Made by a program: the position numbers and the translations under genes. From NCBI GenBank assembly GCA_040223695.1, contig JAVKFU010000018.1:124001-188000 (forward strand): a DNA stretch of 64,000 bases, in the 5' to 3' direction. This document shows positions 17,553-26,852 of the stretch, in pieces. Origin of the DNA: Deltaproteobacteria bacterium (GTDB lineage Bacteria; Desulfobacterota_D; UBA1144; Nemesobacterales; UBA2774). How positions within the stretch are numbered: the first letter of the stretch is position 1; each line of letters opens with the position of its first letter. Below the pieces are notes generated by a model. That model was not told the origin of the DNA and did no database searches. It saw nothing but the letters and a program-made list of their open reading frames with translations.

Positions 17553-18851
17553 GTGAGTCGATTTCAAAACGGCAGACGGGTCGCGGTAATAAGCGGACTG
17601 AGAACGCCTTTCATTAGATCCGGTACATCGTACGGAAATCTCACCTCACTGGACCTGGGCAAGTTAGTCACCGTTGAGCTCCTGAACCGTACTGAAATAG
17701 ACCCCGGTGAAATTGATAAGGTCTTTTTCGGCAATGTCGTTTCGTCCGTTCATACTCCCAATCTTGCGCGAGAGATCGCGCTCGGCTCGGGTATCCCCCC
17801 CACAGTGCCGGCTTTCACCGTCACAAGCGCGTGCGTATCCTCGGGCCAGGCCTTCACAAGCGCGGTTGACAGTATTATGTCGGGTGATTCCGATGCCGTA
17901 TTGACGGGAGGCGCGGACTCGGGCACGGACATTTCCATTCTCTCGGGCGCGGCGCCCGGATCAAAAATAATTCATTCGTCAAAGGGCGGGAATTTAATCA
18001 GCAGGGCAAAGCCCCTTTTCAAAATGAGGGGCGAAGAGGTTGTTCCCTCGGTCGCCTTTTTACCGGAACGCTACACGGGACGTATGATGGGAGAAGCGGC
18101 TGAGAAAGCCGCGCGCCGATACAAAATCAGCAGGGAAGAACAGGACGAGTTTGCGATGAGGAGCCACGCGCTCGCTTCAAGGGCCCAGGAGGAGGGTGTA
18201 TTCGAAGATGAATTAATACATACATACGTACCCCCTGATTTTTCGCAGGTCGTTTCGCGGGACAGCGGGGTGATGGATGATATAAGCCCTGAGTATCTCG
18301 CTCGGTACGAGCCTGTATTCGACAGCGAGTTCGGTACGGTTACAGTTGGAAACTCCTCGATCCTCTCAGACGGAGCGTCGGCGCTGCTCCTTATGTCGGA
18401 GGACAAGGCGAAGGCCCTCGGATACAAGCCTCTGGCCTACGTAAGGGCCTATGCTTACAGTGCCCTCGATCCTTCGGACGATCTTCTCATGAGCGCCGCC
18501 TTTTCCACGCCCGCCGCACTTGACCGCGCGCGGGTCTCCTTAAGCGATATCGACCTTGTAGAGATTCATGAGGCTTTCTCTTCGCAGGTTATCGCGAATC
18601 TGAGGGCCCTGGCCTCCAGGGGTTTTGCAAAAGAAAAACTCGGGAAAGCCCAGGCGGTAGGGGAAATAGACATGGAAAGATTGAACGTCTCCGGCGGGTC
18701 GATTGCGATTGGACATCCGCTTTCGGCTACAGGCGGAAGGATTATAATGACGCTCATATACAGGATGACCAAGAGGAGCGGCAAGCTCGGGCTTGTCTCC
18801 ATGCCCGCTTCGGGCGGTATCGGCGTATCTATCGTTTTTGAAAAGGAATAA
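17553..18851 (+). CDS. Thiolase-family protein (FadI-like) lacking the second catalytic cysteine
   Basis: This 432-residue thiolase pairs with the FadJ-like gene 23 bp downstream, as fadI-fadJ do. The acyl-accepting cysteine (C94 in TSACVSSG), the HEAFSSQ histidine loop and H388 in IGHPLSATGG are present. The second catalytic cysteine is not: where FadI reads TACAAGG, this protein reads SMPASGG, with proline 418 at the cysteine position. Thiolytic or condensing activity is therefore doubtful. I start it at GTG because GGAG lies six bases upstream; an earlier TTG (17538) has none. It may be a non-canonical acyl-CoA enzyme or a scaffold. Confidence 0.88.
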   Translation: MSRFQNGRRVAVISGLRTPFIRSGTSYGNLTSLDLGKLVTVELLNRTEIDPGEIDKVFFGNVVSSVHTPNLAREIALGSGIPPTVPAFTVTSACVSSGQAFTSAVDSIMSGDSDAVLTGGADSGTDISILSGAAPGSKIIHSSKGGNLISRAKPLFKMRGEEVVPSVAFLPERYTGRMMGEAAEKAARRYKISREEQDEFAMRSHALASRAQEEGVFEDELIHTYVPPDFSQVVSRDSGVMDDISPEYLARYEPVFDSEFGTVTVGNSSILSDGASALLLMSEDKAKALGYKPLAYVRAYAYSALDPSDDLLMSAAFSTPAALDRARVSLSDIDLVEIHEAFSSQVIANLRALASRGFAKEKLGKAQAVGEIDMERLNVSGGSIAIGHPLSATGGRIIMTLIYRMTKRSGKLGLVSMPASGGIGVSIVFEKE

Positions 18852-18874
18852 TAATGAATTTGGGATAATTATAG

Positions 18875-21031
18875 ATGAGCAGAATATCAATAAATATCGG
18901 TAGCGACGGCGTTGCCGAGATCAGGGTTGATACCCCTGAAAGCGCGGAGAATAGACTGAATCACGAGAGCTTTGTCGCGCTTGACGAATTTCTTAACGGT
19001 ATAGAGCGGCAGCTGGACATGGTTGAGAGCGATGACGAGATAAAGGCTGTCGTAATATCGAGCGGCAAGGAAAAGAGCTTTATAAACGGTGCCGACCCGT
19101 CCGAATTCCTCAACTTTACGCTCGCCGATGAGGGCAGGTCCTACAGTTTGAAAGCCCAGGAAGTAACGGAAAAGATTGAGAATTCGAGAGTGCCTTTTGT
19201 AGCGGCTATTAACGGAGCGTGCCTGGGCGTCGGACTTGAGCTCGCCGCAGCGTGCAAATACAGAATAGCGGCGGACGGAAGAGACGTGGTTTTGGGTCTC
19301 GATCAGGTAGATTTGGGGTTAATTCCCTGTGCGGGCGGCATGCCGAGGCTTGTAAGGCTTACGGGCTCAAAAGAAACGCTCGACATGATATTGAGCGGCG
19401 AAACCCTGGATCCTCATTATTCAAAACAGATAGGACTTGTGGACGAGGTCGTTCCGGGAGACCTGCTTCAGGACATAGCCCGCAAGCGCGCGAATGATCT
19501 TGCAAACAGGGAATTAGTCCCCAGGCGTCAGCGTTTCGGGGGTATGACAAACGCTCTCTTAAGGGAGAATCCCGTTTCACGGAGAATGTTTTTCGATAGA
19601 GCCAGGAAGCAGATAAAGGAGAATCGGGAGCATTATGTGAGCGCCCTGAGGATGACGGTTGAGGCCCTTGAAATCGGGGTTTCGAGCTTTAACCGGGGTC
19701 TCCACGTCGAGTCGGTTTACTTTGGCGAGCTTGCAGTCACCAACTATTCCAGGCAGCTGATAAGGACAAACATTTCTCTCGATGAAATTACCAACAAAAG
19801 CAAGTTTTCTAAACGCGCGCACAAATTGATAAAGCATGCCGAGAAGATTGCGGTGGTTGGCGAAGAGTACCAAGCTGCCGGCATAGCCTGCCTCGCCGCC
19901 GACAATGGAATACGTGTAAGAATGAAGGGGAGGGACAGTGAAGCCGCGGGGCGCACGCTCAAGGCGTGCTACGATTTTTTTAATGATAAGCTTTGCAGGC
20001 GGGAAATAGATGAGTTAGAAACGGAAAAAAGGCTTGATCTTATAAGCGCGGCCACCGATTATTCTGGTTTCAGAAGAGCGGATATCGTGATTGAAATGGC
20101 GGGGGAGGATGCTGAGGTTAAACGAGCGCTGCTAAAGGAGGCGGAAGCTCTGCCGGACGCGCATTTTATTTACGCCTCTAATTCTTTTGCCGTTCCGATA
20201 GCCAGGATCGCTGCGGGGGCCAGGCGACCGGATAAGGTTGTGGGAGTCAAGATTTCGAGCCCGGTGTTCGAGACCGAGCTCATGGAAATTTCTGCAGGTG
20301 AAAACGGTTCTCAGGAGACGGTCGGAGAGATGTTCGAATTCGCCAGGCGCCTTGGGAAGATTCCGCTTGTCATAAACGGCCAAACCGGTTTTTACACGAC
20401 CAGACTGCAGCTGACCTATTTCAATGAGTCGCTCAATCTCTTGAGTGAAGGCGTGGGCGCCGAAGATATCGAGGACGCTATGGTGTTGTTCGGATTCTTG
20501 GAAGGGCCTTTAAGCGCTATGGATGAAGTAGGCATCGATCTGGTCAGAAAGGGCTACGATAATATATACAAGCAGTCGGGAGAAAAGCCGAAAGCTCACC
20601 CTCTTCTCGACGAGCTTATTGCGGAGGGAAGGACCGGCGCCAGAGGAGGCAGGGGATTTTACAGATACGACAGGGATGAGAAGAGAATCGACAAGTCCCT
20701 TTATAAAATGCTTTCCGGCTACGAAGAAGGCTCAAAGGGTCTTTCTCACGAATACATACAGGACCGTCTGGTGCTTGCCCTTGTTAACGAGGCTATGGTT
20801 TGTCTCAATGAGGGAGTGATCGGAAGCGCCAAAGAAGGCGATGTGGGGGCCATGCTGGGACTCGGTTTTCCTGCTTACAGGGGAGGGCCGTTCAGATATA
20901 TGGATTCAGCGGGCGCGGGGGATATTCTAAAAAAGCTTCATAACCTGAGTGTCAGATACGGGACGCGCTATACCCCTCCGGTGCTCCTTAAAAGCATGGC
21001 GGTGGGGGGAGACAAGTTCTACGAAAACTGA
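18875..21031 (+). CDS. FadJ-like enoyl-CoA hydratase/3-hydroxyacyl-CoA dehydrogenase with degenerate active sites
   Basis: The full FadJ architecture is present: a crotonase domain (1-200), a linker helix, a Rossmann dehydrogenase domain (about 323-500) and two C-terminal helical HAD domains (500-718). Several catalytic positions are changed. In the crotonase half E122 (GLELA) is kept, but the second glutamate position is Q144 (LDQVDLGLIP). In the dehydrogenase half GxGxxG reads GEEYQA (329-334), the catalytic histidine of GLHFFSP is K459 (GVKISSP), and the asparagine of YVNR is T509. NAD-dependent dehydrogenase activity seems lost. The frame is intact over 718 codons, so it is not a decaying pseudogene. 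Confidence 0.9.
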   Translation: MSRISINIGSDGVAEIRVDTPESAENRLNHESFVALDEFLNGIERQLDMVESDDEIKAVVISSGKEKSFINGADPSEFLNFTLADEGRSYSLKAQEVTEKIENSRVPFVAAINGACLGVGLELAAACKYRIAADGRDVVLGLDQVDLGLIPCAGGMPRLVRLTGSKETLDMILSGETLDPHYSKQIGLVDEVVPGDLLQDIARKRANDLANRELVPRRQRFGGMTNALLRENPVSRRMFFDRARKQIKENREHYVSALRMTVEALEIGVSSFNRGLHVESVYFGELAVTNYSRQLIRTNISLDEITNKSKFSKRAHKLIKHAEKIAVVGEEYQAAGIACLAADNGIRVRMKGRDSEAAGRTLKACYDFFNDKLCRREIDELETEKRLDLISAATDYSGFRRADIVIEMAGEDAEVKRALLKEAEALPDAHFIYASNSFAVPIARIAAGARRPDKVVGVKISSPVFETELMEISAGENGSQETVGEMFEFARRLGKIPLVINGQTGFYTTRLQLTYFNESLNLLSEGVGAEDIEDAMVLFGFLEGPLSAMDEVGIDLVRKGYDNIYKQSGEKPKAHPLLDELIAEGRTGARGGRGFYRYDRDEKRIDKSLYKMLSGYEEGSKGLSHEYIQDRLVLALVNEAMVCLNEGVIGSAKEGDVGAMLGLGFPAYRGGPFRYMDSAGAGDILKKLHNLSVRYGTRYTPPVLLKSMAVGGDKFYEN

Positions 21032-21147
21032 ACGGGCTGGTCTATTCATCGTTGTCACGGTAAAAAATAATTCTCATCAGGAAACGCAATATATGTTAAT
21101 TCAGGCCGAGTGGTTATAATTTAAATATTAAACTTTCGGATACTACC

Positions 21148-22002
21148 ATGAGTGCTAAAAAACATAACGCGCCCAAATATTTCAAACCTGCGCTTTTAGT
21201 CCTGTCGGCTATCGGGATATTACTGTCCCTTTATCTCACATACCTTCATTTTACCGAAACGGAGGCCGCTTTTTGCGCCGCGGGTTCCGATTGCGAGGCC
21301 GTGAGGCAGAGCGGCTTTTCAACATTCCTCGGAATTCCGGTCGCGGCTTTAGGTGTACTCGGGTATTTGGTGATATTCATACTGACCCTGCTCACCACCC
21401 TTACCAAGCGCGCCAGATGGACAGCACTCTATATATTATCTTTGTCGGGCTTCATATTCTCGGCCTACCTCACCTATCTTGAGTTTTTCGTCATAAAGGC
21501 GATATGCACGTACTGCGTCGTATCGGCGGTCCTGATGACGATTATTTTTATTATCCTTCTCAGGGAAAAACCCGCTCTCTACCCGAAATTGTCGGCTTTT
21601 AAGACCCTTATTCTGAGCGTCTTTATCGCGTTGGTCGTCATTTTCAGCTCGGCTGCCGTGCAATATGGCAAGTTCGATGAAGCCCGCGACCTCGCCGGCC
21701 TCAATTCAACAGCCGACGCTTTCCAGACCGGTCTCGCTAAATATCTCGGAGGGAAAGGCGCGGTTATGTACGGCTCTTACAAATGCCCCCATTGCAATGA
21801 GCAGAAAAAGTTATTCGGAGGCGCGTTCAGGTATATCAAATATGTGGAATGTCATCCCAGGGGCGAGAACGCCAATCCCTCACTATGCTTTGCCAATGGA
21901 ATTACTAACTATCCGACATGGGAAATCGGAGGGAGATTTTATCAGGGCGCAATGTCGCTTGAAGAGCTCTCTGAGGTATCCGGCTATGACGGTTCTTTCT
22001 AG
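21148..22002 (+). CDS. Vitamin K epoxide reductase (VKOR) fused to a thioredoxin-like domain
   Basis: This membrane oxidoreductase re-oxidises periplasmic disulfide-forming partners and passes electrons to quinones, replacing DsbB. The four TM helices of the VKOR core occupy residues 15-137. C43/C49 form the loop cysteine pair and C120-TY-C123 the quinone-side CxxC. A fifth helix (about 152-172) leads to a periplasmic thioredoxin-like domain with CPHC at 213-216. VKOR fused to its own DsbA-like partner is a known arrangement in cyanobacteria and some deltaproteobacteria. A possible -10 (TATAAT, 21115-21120) lies upstream, without a convincing -35. Confidence 0.95.
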   Translation: MSAKKHNAPKYFKPALLVLSAIGILLSLYLTYLHFTETEAAFCAAGSDCEAVRQSGFSTFLGIPVAALGVLGYLVIFILTLLTTLTKRARWTALYILSLSGFIFSAYLTYLEFFVIKAICTYCVVSAVLMTIIFIILLREKPALYPKLSAFKTLILSVFIALVVIFSSAAVQYGKFDEARDLAGLNSTADAFQTGLAKYLGGKGAVMYGSYKCPHCNEQKKLFGGAFRYIKYVECHPRGENANPSLCFANGITNYPTWEIGGRFYQGAMSLEELSEVSGYDGSF

Positions 22003-22139
22003 CTCCCGCTCCCGGGATTACTGCCATTTAAAGTATCGCGGAGTTTCCTGAAGAATTATCCGGTCTCAAAATTTCGGTTCAGGTTGTATATTAAAAATGT
22101 TATTATTATTTATAAATCGTGTAATGGATGGTGATTTAA

Positions 22140-22433
22140 ATGGCGCAAGAAAAACTAAGTCAGGATATAGAAACACTAAGGGAAGACGTAACGAAACTTC
22201 GCTCGGACTTGTCACAGCTCGGCAAAAATCTGGTTGAGCGTGGTAAGAACGAGACGGATGCGGCCAGGGATAAAGTCCTTGAAGAGCTTAAATACGAGCT
22301 TCAGGCCGCCCGCCACAAGGGCAGGGAAACGGTTGAGTCGGTCGAGAGTCAAATTCAGGAAAAACCCTTTGTAAGTCTCCTGATAGCTTTTTTGGTTGGC
22401 CTGGTTCTGGGCAAGCTTTTTGATCGCGGGTAA
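22140..22433 (+). CDS. ElaB/YqjD-like membrane-anchored helical protein
   Basis: This 97-residue protein has a long amphipathic helix (1-70) and one C-terminal TM anchor (PFVSLLIAFLVGLVLGKLF) ending in arginine and glycine. That is the layout of the DUF883 ElaB/YqjD/ScsM proteins, tail-anchored proteins linked to stationary-phase ribosome attachment in E. coli. The next gene encodes a small holin-like membrane protein, resembling the yqjD-yqjE order. The family call rests on architecture more than on a specific motif. Confidence 0.75.
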   Translation: MAQEKLSQDIETLREDVTKLRSDLSQLGKNLVERGKNETDAARDKVLEELKYELQAARHKGRETVESVESQIQEKPFVSLLIAFLVGLVLGKLFDRG

Positions 22434-22439
22434 GCCGAA

Positions 22440-22910
22440 TTGAGCGGTATATTAAGCATTCTGTTCAGATCATTCAAGCCCGATTCCGAAGCGTTGCGTT
22501 CGATGCTTCTGAGGATACTCCTGTTATTGTTCGTCCTGTGTGTATCCTCTGTCGTCGCTTCTCTGGGTTTGGGATTTATCATCTGGTCCTCGTACCTGTA
22601 CTTGAAGACATCTGTTGACCCCTACTTGGCGGCGCTGATAAGCGGGGCGCTCGCCATAGTCACAGCCGCCTTGCTCCTCTTGATAACCGGCCTCTTTCTA
22701 GGATATTTTAAAGGCAAGCGGGGCGCTCGATTCGAAACCGCCGCCCCTCAGGCAGGGCAGATGCCCGACCCCGAGGCCCTGATCAAGCGGTATCCGCTCG
22801 AATCGGGCATTATAGCTGCGGTTGCGGGCTTCATCGCGGGTTCCTCCTCTCATACTCCGAGGACTCTGGCGGAGCTCATTATGCTGATTAAGGAGAGCGG
22901 AATCAAATAA
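22440..22910 (+). CDS. Small multi-spanning membrane protein (YqjE/holin-like)
   Basis: The protein has 156 residues with hydrophobic segments at about 22-48, 63-90 and 120-140. The first two helices, separated by a short polar turn, resemble YqjE-type phage-holin-like proteins, and the gene follows an ElaB/YqjD-like gene by six bases as yqjE follows yqjD. The start is a TTG overlapping the intergenic GGTAAG. The C-terminal part with PRTLAELIMLI is not explained by that family. It is probably co-translated with its upstream neighbour and may help organise the envelope. Confidence 0.65.
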   Translation: MSGILSILFRSFKPDSEALRSMLLRILLLLFVLCVSSVVASLGLGFIIWSSYLYLKTSVDPYLAALISGALAIVTAALLLLITGLFLGYFKGKRGARFETAAPQAGQMPDPEALIKRYPLESGIIAAVAGFIAGSSSHTPRTLAELIMLIKESGIK

Positions 22911-22933
22911 CGATACCTTTCTTCTTCCCCGTA

Positions 22934-23629
22934 TTAGAGCCTTTTTATGCATTCCTCTATAAAAGAATTCAATATGCGCTCGGATATTACGTTGTCTTCG
23001 AGTTCGGGGTGCCACTGAATTCCAAGCACGAAAGGGGGGTCAAGCGATTCAATACACTCCACTATCCCGTCGGGCGCCCTCGCCGAAACCCTTAAACCCC
23101 TGCCCGTCTCTTTAACGGCCTGGTGATGATAGCTTTTCGAGGAGAACCTGTCCGTTCCGGTTATTCTGAACAGGAGTGAGCCGGATTCTACCAGTATTTC
23201 ATGAGCCGCCCCCTTTTCGTGAGGCCCGGCGTCAGGAATAAAAGAGTGTATATCCTGATAGAGAGACCCCCCGCAGAAGACGTTTATGAGCTGCATACCG
23301 CCGCAAATTCCGAGGACCGGAATTCTTCTTTCCGTGACCTGCCTCAATACGGCAAATTCGGTCTCCGTTCTCTCCAGGCTCATGGGCCTCAGTTTCGGAT
23401 GGGGCTCCTCGTTGTAAAACCCGGGGTCCATATCCCGTGAGCCGGGAAGCAAAAGACCGTCGATCGCAGCGGCTGTGTCTTCTACCAAACGGTCATTTCC
23501 GGTTATGGACGGTATCAGGAACGGGATTCCCCCTGCCACCGCTACGGCGCGGGCGTACTTTTCCTCGATTAAGAAATTCCCCTCCTTGATATCCGTTGTA
23601 ATTCCGATAACAGGCTTGTGTCTTTTCAT
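22934..23629 (-). CDS. Class I glutamine amidotransferase-like hydrolase (PuuD/peptidase C26)
   Basis: This 231-residue protein is of the gamma-glutamyl-GABA hydrolase type. The nucleophilic cysteine sits in GICGGMQ near residue 105, and the histidine and glutamate of the triad are in QWHPE near residue 208. The N-terminal PVIGITTD and LLLPGSRDMDP segments are typical of PuuD. No putrescine-degradation genes are nearby, so the substrate could be another gamma-glutamyl compound. It converges with the preceding membrane protein gene. Confidence 0.9.
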   Translation of the reverse strand: MKRHKPVIGITTDIKEGNFLIEEKYARAVAVAGGIPFLIPSITGNDRLVEDTAAAIDGLLLPGSRDMDPGFYNEEPHPKLRPMSLERTETEFAVLRQVTERRIPVLGICGGMQLINVFCGGSLYQDIHSFIPDAGPHEKGAAHEILVESGSLLFRITGTDRFSSKSYHHQAVKETGRGLRVSARAPDGIVECIESLDPPFVLGIQWHPELEDNVISERILNSFIEECIKRL

Positions 23630-23800
23630 TTAATCCGAGCGGTTGAATATAGATTTCCGGCTTTAGCTAAAGATAAATATACGCGCGGAAAATGCAAGCC
23701 TCTGTCAATGAAATCCTTGTCGAGGCCCCCGTGGCTGGAGGTTGACCGTAAAAAAGAAATCTTTCTTTGAGAAGCCCCTTCCTGTATTATTCTTACCTTC

Positions 23801-24325
23801 ATGGCAAGCGGGAATAAAGAGATATACAAAGGGATTTACTTCGTTCTTCTCTCGACGCTGCTTGCGGGGTTGTTTTTTCTCCTGTTCGGACTTTTCTATG
23901 GATACGAGCACCCCTTTTTCAATCTGACACTGTTTCTTGTGTTTCTGGGAGCGAATTTAATTCTCAGCGCTGTTGTATATACGGTATCGATACGGGATGA
24001 TAAAAATGGCAGGTCCATGGGCATTACGGTCAGATTTCGGAATACTTTATTAATGCTGGTCGCGGCACTGTTACTCTCCGTTCTATTTCCCGCAAGCGCA
24101 ATCTTGGGCCTGTACCCTCTATCCATGGCCATGTTTCATCTGCTTATTCTATTTTGCGCGAGTCTCTCCCTGAGTGCGGTCAACTTGTCGGCAGTGGTTT
24201 TTTTGTGGAGAAACGGCACCGTCGTTAAAGGCTTTAACAGAATTGTTTTTGCGTTTGCTTTAATAATATCGCTTGGTATATCCTATACGACATTATATTT
24301 ATTCGGGGTACTGCCTGTTAGTTGA
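23801..24325 (+). CDS. Hypothetical membrane protein with five predicted helices
   Basis: This 174-residue protein is strongly hydrophobic, with segments at about 10-33, 42-64, 79-103, 108-136 and 146-170. The polar loops are short, and one carries SIRDDKNGRSMG. I do not recognise a family. It starts with ATG and is followed after 30 bp by a lipoprotein gene on the same strand, so the two may be expressed together. It is divergent from the PuuD-like gene. Confidence 0.7.
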   Translation: MASGNKEIYKGIYFVLLSTLLAGLFFLLFGLFYGYEHPFFNLTLFLVFLGANLILSAVVYTVSIRDDKNGRSMGITVRFRNTLLMLVAALLLSVLFPASAILGLYPLSMAMFHLLILFCASLSLSAVNLSAVVFLWRNGTVVKGFNRIVFAFALIISLGISYTTLYLFGVLPVS

Positions 24326-24355
24326 TAATATTCATGTTCGATAAGGAGACGGTGA

Positions 24356-24706
24356 ATGAGGAACTGCGTAAGAGTACTTCTGGTAATATCTTTTCTAGCC
24401 GCCCCGCTTGCGGGCTGTAATGTCATAAAGGGTCTTTTCAACCCTTTTGTGGGAAAATGGAAGTCGGGAATATTTACCCTGGACATGAAGAGCGACAACT
24501 CGTTTGAGTTTACAATAGGCAGCACGGTTTCGGTTAACCTCGAGGGCGAATATACTTACGATGAAAATAAATTGACGCTCAATTTCGATGGGAAAAGCAG
24601 TGTGATCTTTTCTTATGAATTCGGGGAAGATAAAAGAGAGCTGGTTCTTGTGCCCGAGACCGATTTCGATTACTTCAAGACCAAACTGGAATTTACGAAA
24701 GAATAA
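24356..24706 (+). CDS. Small lipoprotein with a beta-barrel-like (lipocalin/META-type) body
   Basis: The protein has 116 residues and a signal peptide ending in the lipobox LAGC (Cys21), so it should be lipidated and exported. The mature part reads as successive beta strands: FVGKWKSGIFTLDMKSDNSF, then VSVNLEGEYTYDENKLTLNF. That pattern is common in small lipocalin-like stress lipoproteins that begin with a G-K/T-W motif. The function is unknown. GGAG lies a few bases before the ATG. Confidence 0.8.
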   Translation: MRNCVRVLLVISFLAAPLAGCNVIKGLFNPFVGKWKSGIFTLDMKSDNSFEFTIGSTVSVNLEGEYTYDENKLTLNFDGKSSVIFSYEFGEDKRELVLVPETDFDYFKTKLEFTKE

Positions 24707-24742
24707 TTTTTTAATATCGGTATCATCCCGTTTTAACTTCAT

Positions 24743-26794
24743 ATGATCCAATTAAACGACATTTCACTCTCCTTCGGGTCGAGGGGAATTTTCAAGAACC
24801 TCGAATGGAACATAAAGGACGGCAAGAGGATAGGACTTTTCGGCCCCAACGGGGAGGGCAAAACGACGCTGCTCAATGTTATCTCCGGCTTGACCGGGCC
24901 TGACAGCGGCGCGCTGATAATCCCTCCCGACCAGGTAATAGGCTATCTCCCTCAGGAGGTCGAAGACTCGGCTTCCGAAAGGACGGTCGTGGAGGAAGCC
25001 CTGACGGCATTTCAGGATATACTCGTCCTTGAGAGAGACATGGAATCGGTCAGGGCCGGGCTGGGGCGGATAGGGGATAAAAATTCGGATGAATATAAAA
25101 AAGCCTTGCACAGGCTGGATGAGATACAGAACGAATTGAATACCCGCGAGGCCCATACGATCAGGTTTCGCACCGAGAAGCTTCTTATGGGTCTGGGCTT
25201 TGAGCCGGGCGATCTGGCCAAACCGATCAATACGTTCTCCGGGGGCTGGAGGATGAGGGTAGCGCTCGCGAAATTACTCTTGATAAAACCGGATTTCCTG
25301 CTTCTGGACGAGCCTACGAACCATCTGGATATTGAAAGCATAGACTGGCTCGAAACCTACCTTGAGGAATTTCAGGGTACTGTGATTCTGGTATCGCACG
25401 ATAAGTACTTTCTCGACCGCATGGTCGATACCATCGCCGAGCTCAGAGCGGGACGGATTACCGAGTATTCGGGGAATTATTCCTCCTATCTGGTCGGGCG
25501 CAGGTCCAGATACGAAATCCAGAAGTCCGCTTATGAGAACCAGCAGCGAAAAATCAGGGATACCGAGCGTTTCATAGAAAGATTCCGCTACAAGAACACC
25601 AAGGCGAAGCAGGTCCAGAGCAGAATTAAGATGCTCGAAAAGCTCGAGCGTCTGGACCCCCCTCCTTCGGATCAGGCGGCTATACATTTTAAGTTCCCCG
25701 AGCCCGAGCGCTCGGGCAAGGTAGTGCTTGAGCTGTCCCGGTTCTCGAAGTCGTACCCGAACGGTGACGGCGCCTTGCTCCGGGTATTCGAGAACGCGGG
25801 TCCCCTCACGGTATCGAGGGGCGACAAGATCGCCCTTATCGGCAAAAACGGAGCAGGTAAGAGCACACTGGCAAGGATACTGTTGAGAACGGAGCCTTTC
25901 GATGGAGAAAGGAAGGAGGGGTATAATGTCGAGGTTACTTATTTCGCCCAGCACCAGGCCGAGTCTTTAGCTCCTGCGAACACCGTTATTGAGGAGCTGG
26001 AATCCGAGGCCGCAGGTAAGAACGAGACTCAAATCAGATCTCTTCTCGGGGCTTTTCTATTTTCTGAGCAGGAGGTGTATAAAAAAGTAGCCGTTCTGTC
26101 GGGAGGGGAGAAGAGCAGGGTTGCACTTGCGAAAACCCTTCTCTCGCCCAGGAACTTTATGATCCTCGACGAGCCTACGAATCACCTGGACATTCAATCG
26201 AGAAATGTGCTTGTTGACGCGCTCAGACAATATAAGGGCACATTTATCGTCGTAAGCCACGACAGGCATTTCCTCGATAAGATCGCCAATAAGATCTGGT
26301 ACGCGGAAAGGGGGTCGATAATAACCTATCCCGGAACCTATTCGGAGTTCAGATACCATCAGTCGCAAAGGGAAAAGAACGGAGCCGAAACCGCCCCGCG
26401 CGCTGTTCCGGCACCGGGTAACGACTCATCAGGGATTTCGGAAATAGCCTCCGTCGATTCTTCAGCAAGTGAGAAAAAGAAGCTTGAGGCGGAAAAGCGG
26501 AACCGTCTGTACAGGGAGCTCAAGGAGCATGGAATTGAAAATATGGAAAGATGGGAGCAGCTTTCCCCTAAGCAGCTCGCGAGCGCATTGACAGAGCTTG
26601 AGGAAAGAATCCATAAAATTGAAGAGAAGAAAACGGAGATAGAGGCTTTTCTGGCCGACCCCGATAATTTCAACGACAACGTGCGCTCTCAAAAATTCAC
26701 CGAGGAGTACAGCCATCTCGACGATAAACTTAAAAAGTTGTACGAACGCTGGGAGGCCGTTTCAGCCTATATGGAAAATCACCGCGGCGATTGA
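24743..26794 (+). CDS. ABC-F family ATPase (Uup/YheS-like)
   Basis: This soluble tandem ABC ATPase has no membrane domain. The first cassette has Walker A GPNGEGKTTLL (around residues 34-44), signature FSGGWRMRVALAKLL and LLLDEPTNHLD. The second has GKNGAGKSTLA, LSGGEKSRVALAKTLL and MILDEPTNHLD. The ABC-F linker between the cassettes carries charged helices. A C-terminal charged coiled coil (about 570-683) resembles the DNA-binding tail of Uup. ABC-F proteins act on ribosomes, for example in rescue or biogenesis. At 683 residues it is slightly longer than E. coli Uup. The subgroup cannot be decided by eye. Confidence 0.95.
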   Translation: MIQLNDISLSFGSRGIFKNLEWNIKDGKRIGLFGPNGEGKTTLLNVISGLTGPDSGALIIPPDQVIGYLPQEVEDSASERTVVEEALTAFQDILVLERDMESVRAGLGRIGDKNSDEYKKALHRLDEIQNELNTREAHTIRFRTEKLLMGLGFEPGDLAKPINTFSGGWRMRVALAKLLLIKPDFLLLDEPTNHLDIESIDWLETYLEEFQGTVILVSHDKYFLDRMVDTIAELRAGRITEYSGNYSSYLVGRRSRYEIQKSAYENQQRKIRDTERFIERFRYKNTKAKQVQSRIKMLEKLERLDPPPSDQAAIHFKFPEPERSGKVVLELSRFSKSYPNGDGALLRVFENAGPLTVSRGDKIALIGKNGAGKSTLARILLRTEPFDGERKEGYNVEVTYFAQHQAESLAPANTVIEELESEAAGKNETQIRSLLGAFLFSEQEVYKKVAVLSGGEKSRVALAKTLLSPRNFMILDEPTNHLDIQSRNVLVDALRQYKGTFIVVSHDRHFLDKIANKIWYAERGSIITYPGTYSEFRYHQSQREKNGAETAPRAVPAPGNDSSGISEIASVDSSASEKKKLEAEKRNRLYRELKEHGIENMERWEQLSPKQLASALTELEERIHKIEEKKTEIEAFLADPDNFNDNVRSQKFTEEYSHLDDKLKKLYERWEAVSAYMENHRGD

Positions 26795-26852
26795 TTTCGC
26801 TGTTCCGGTGCGGCCGCTAAAACAGCGGGTATAGAATCAATGCTTGGTGGTT

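Noticed and set aside
18875-21031. FadJ-like gene as a pseudogene
   Set aside because: Despite lost catalytic residues the frame is uninterrupted for 718 codons with conserved domain structure, so decay is unlikely.
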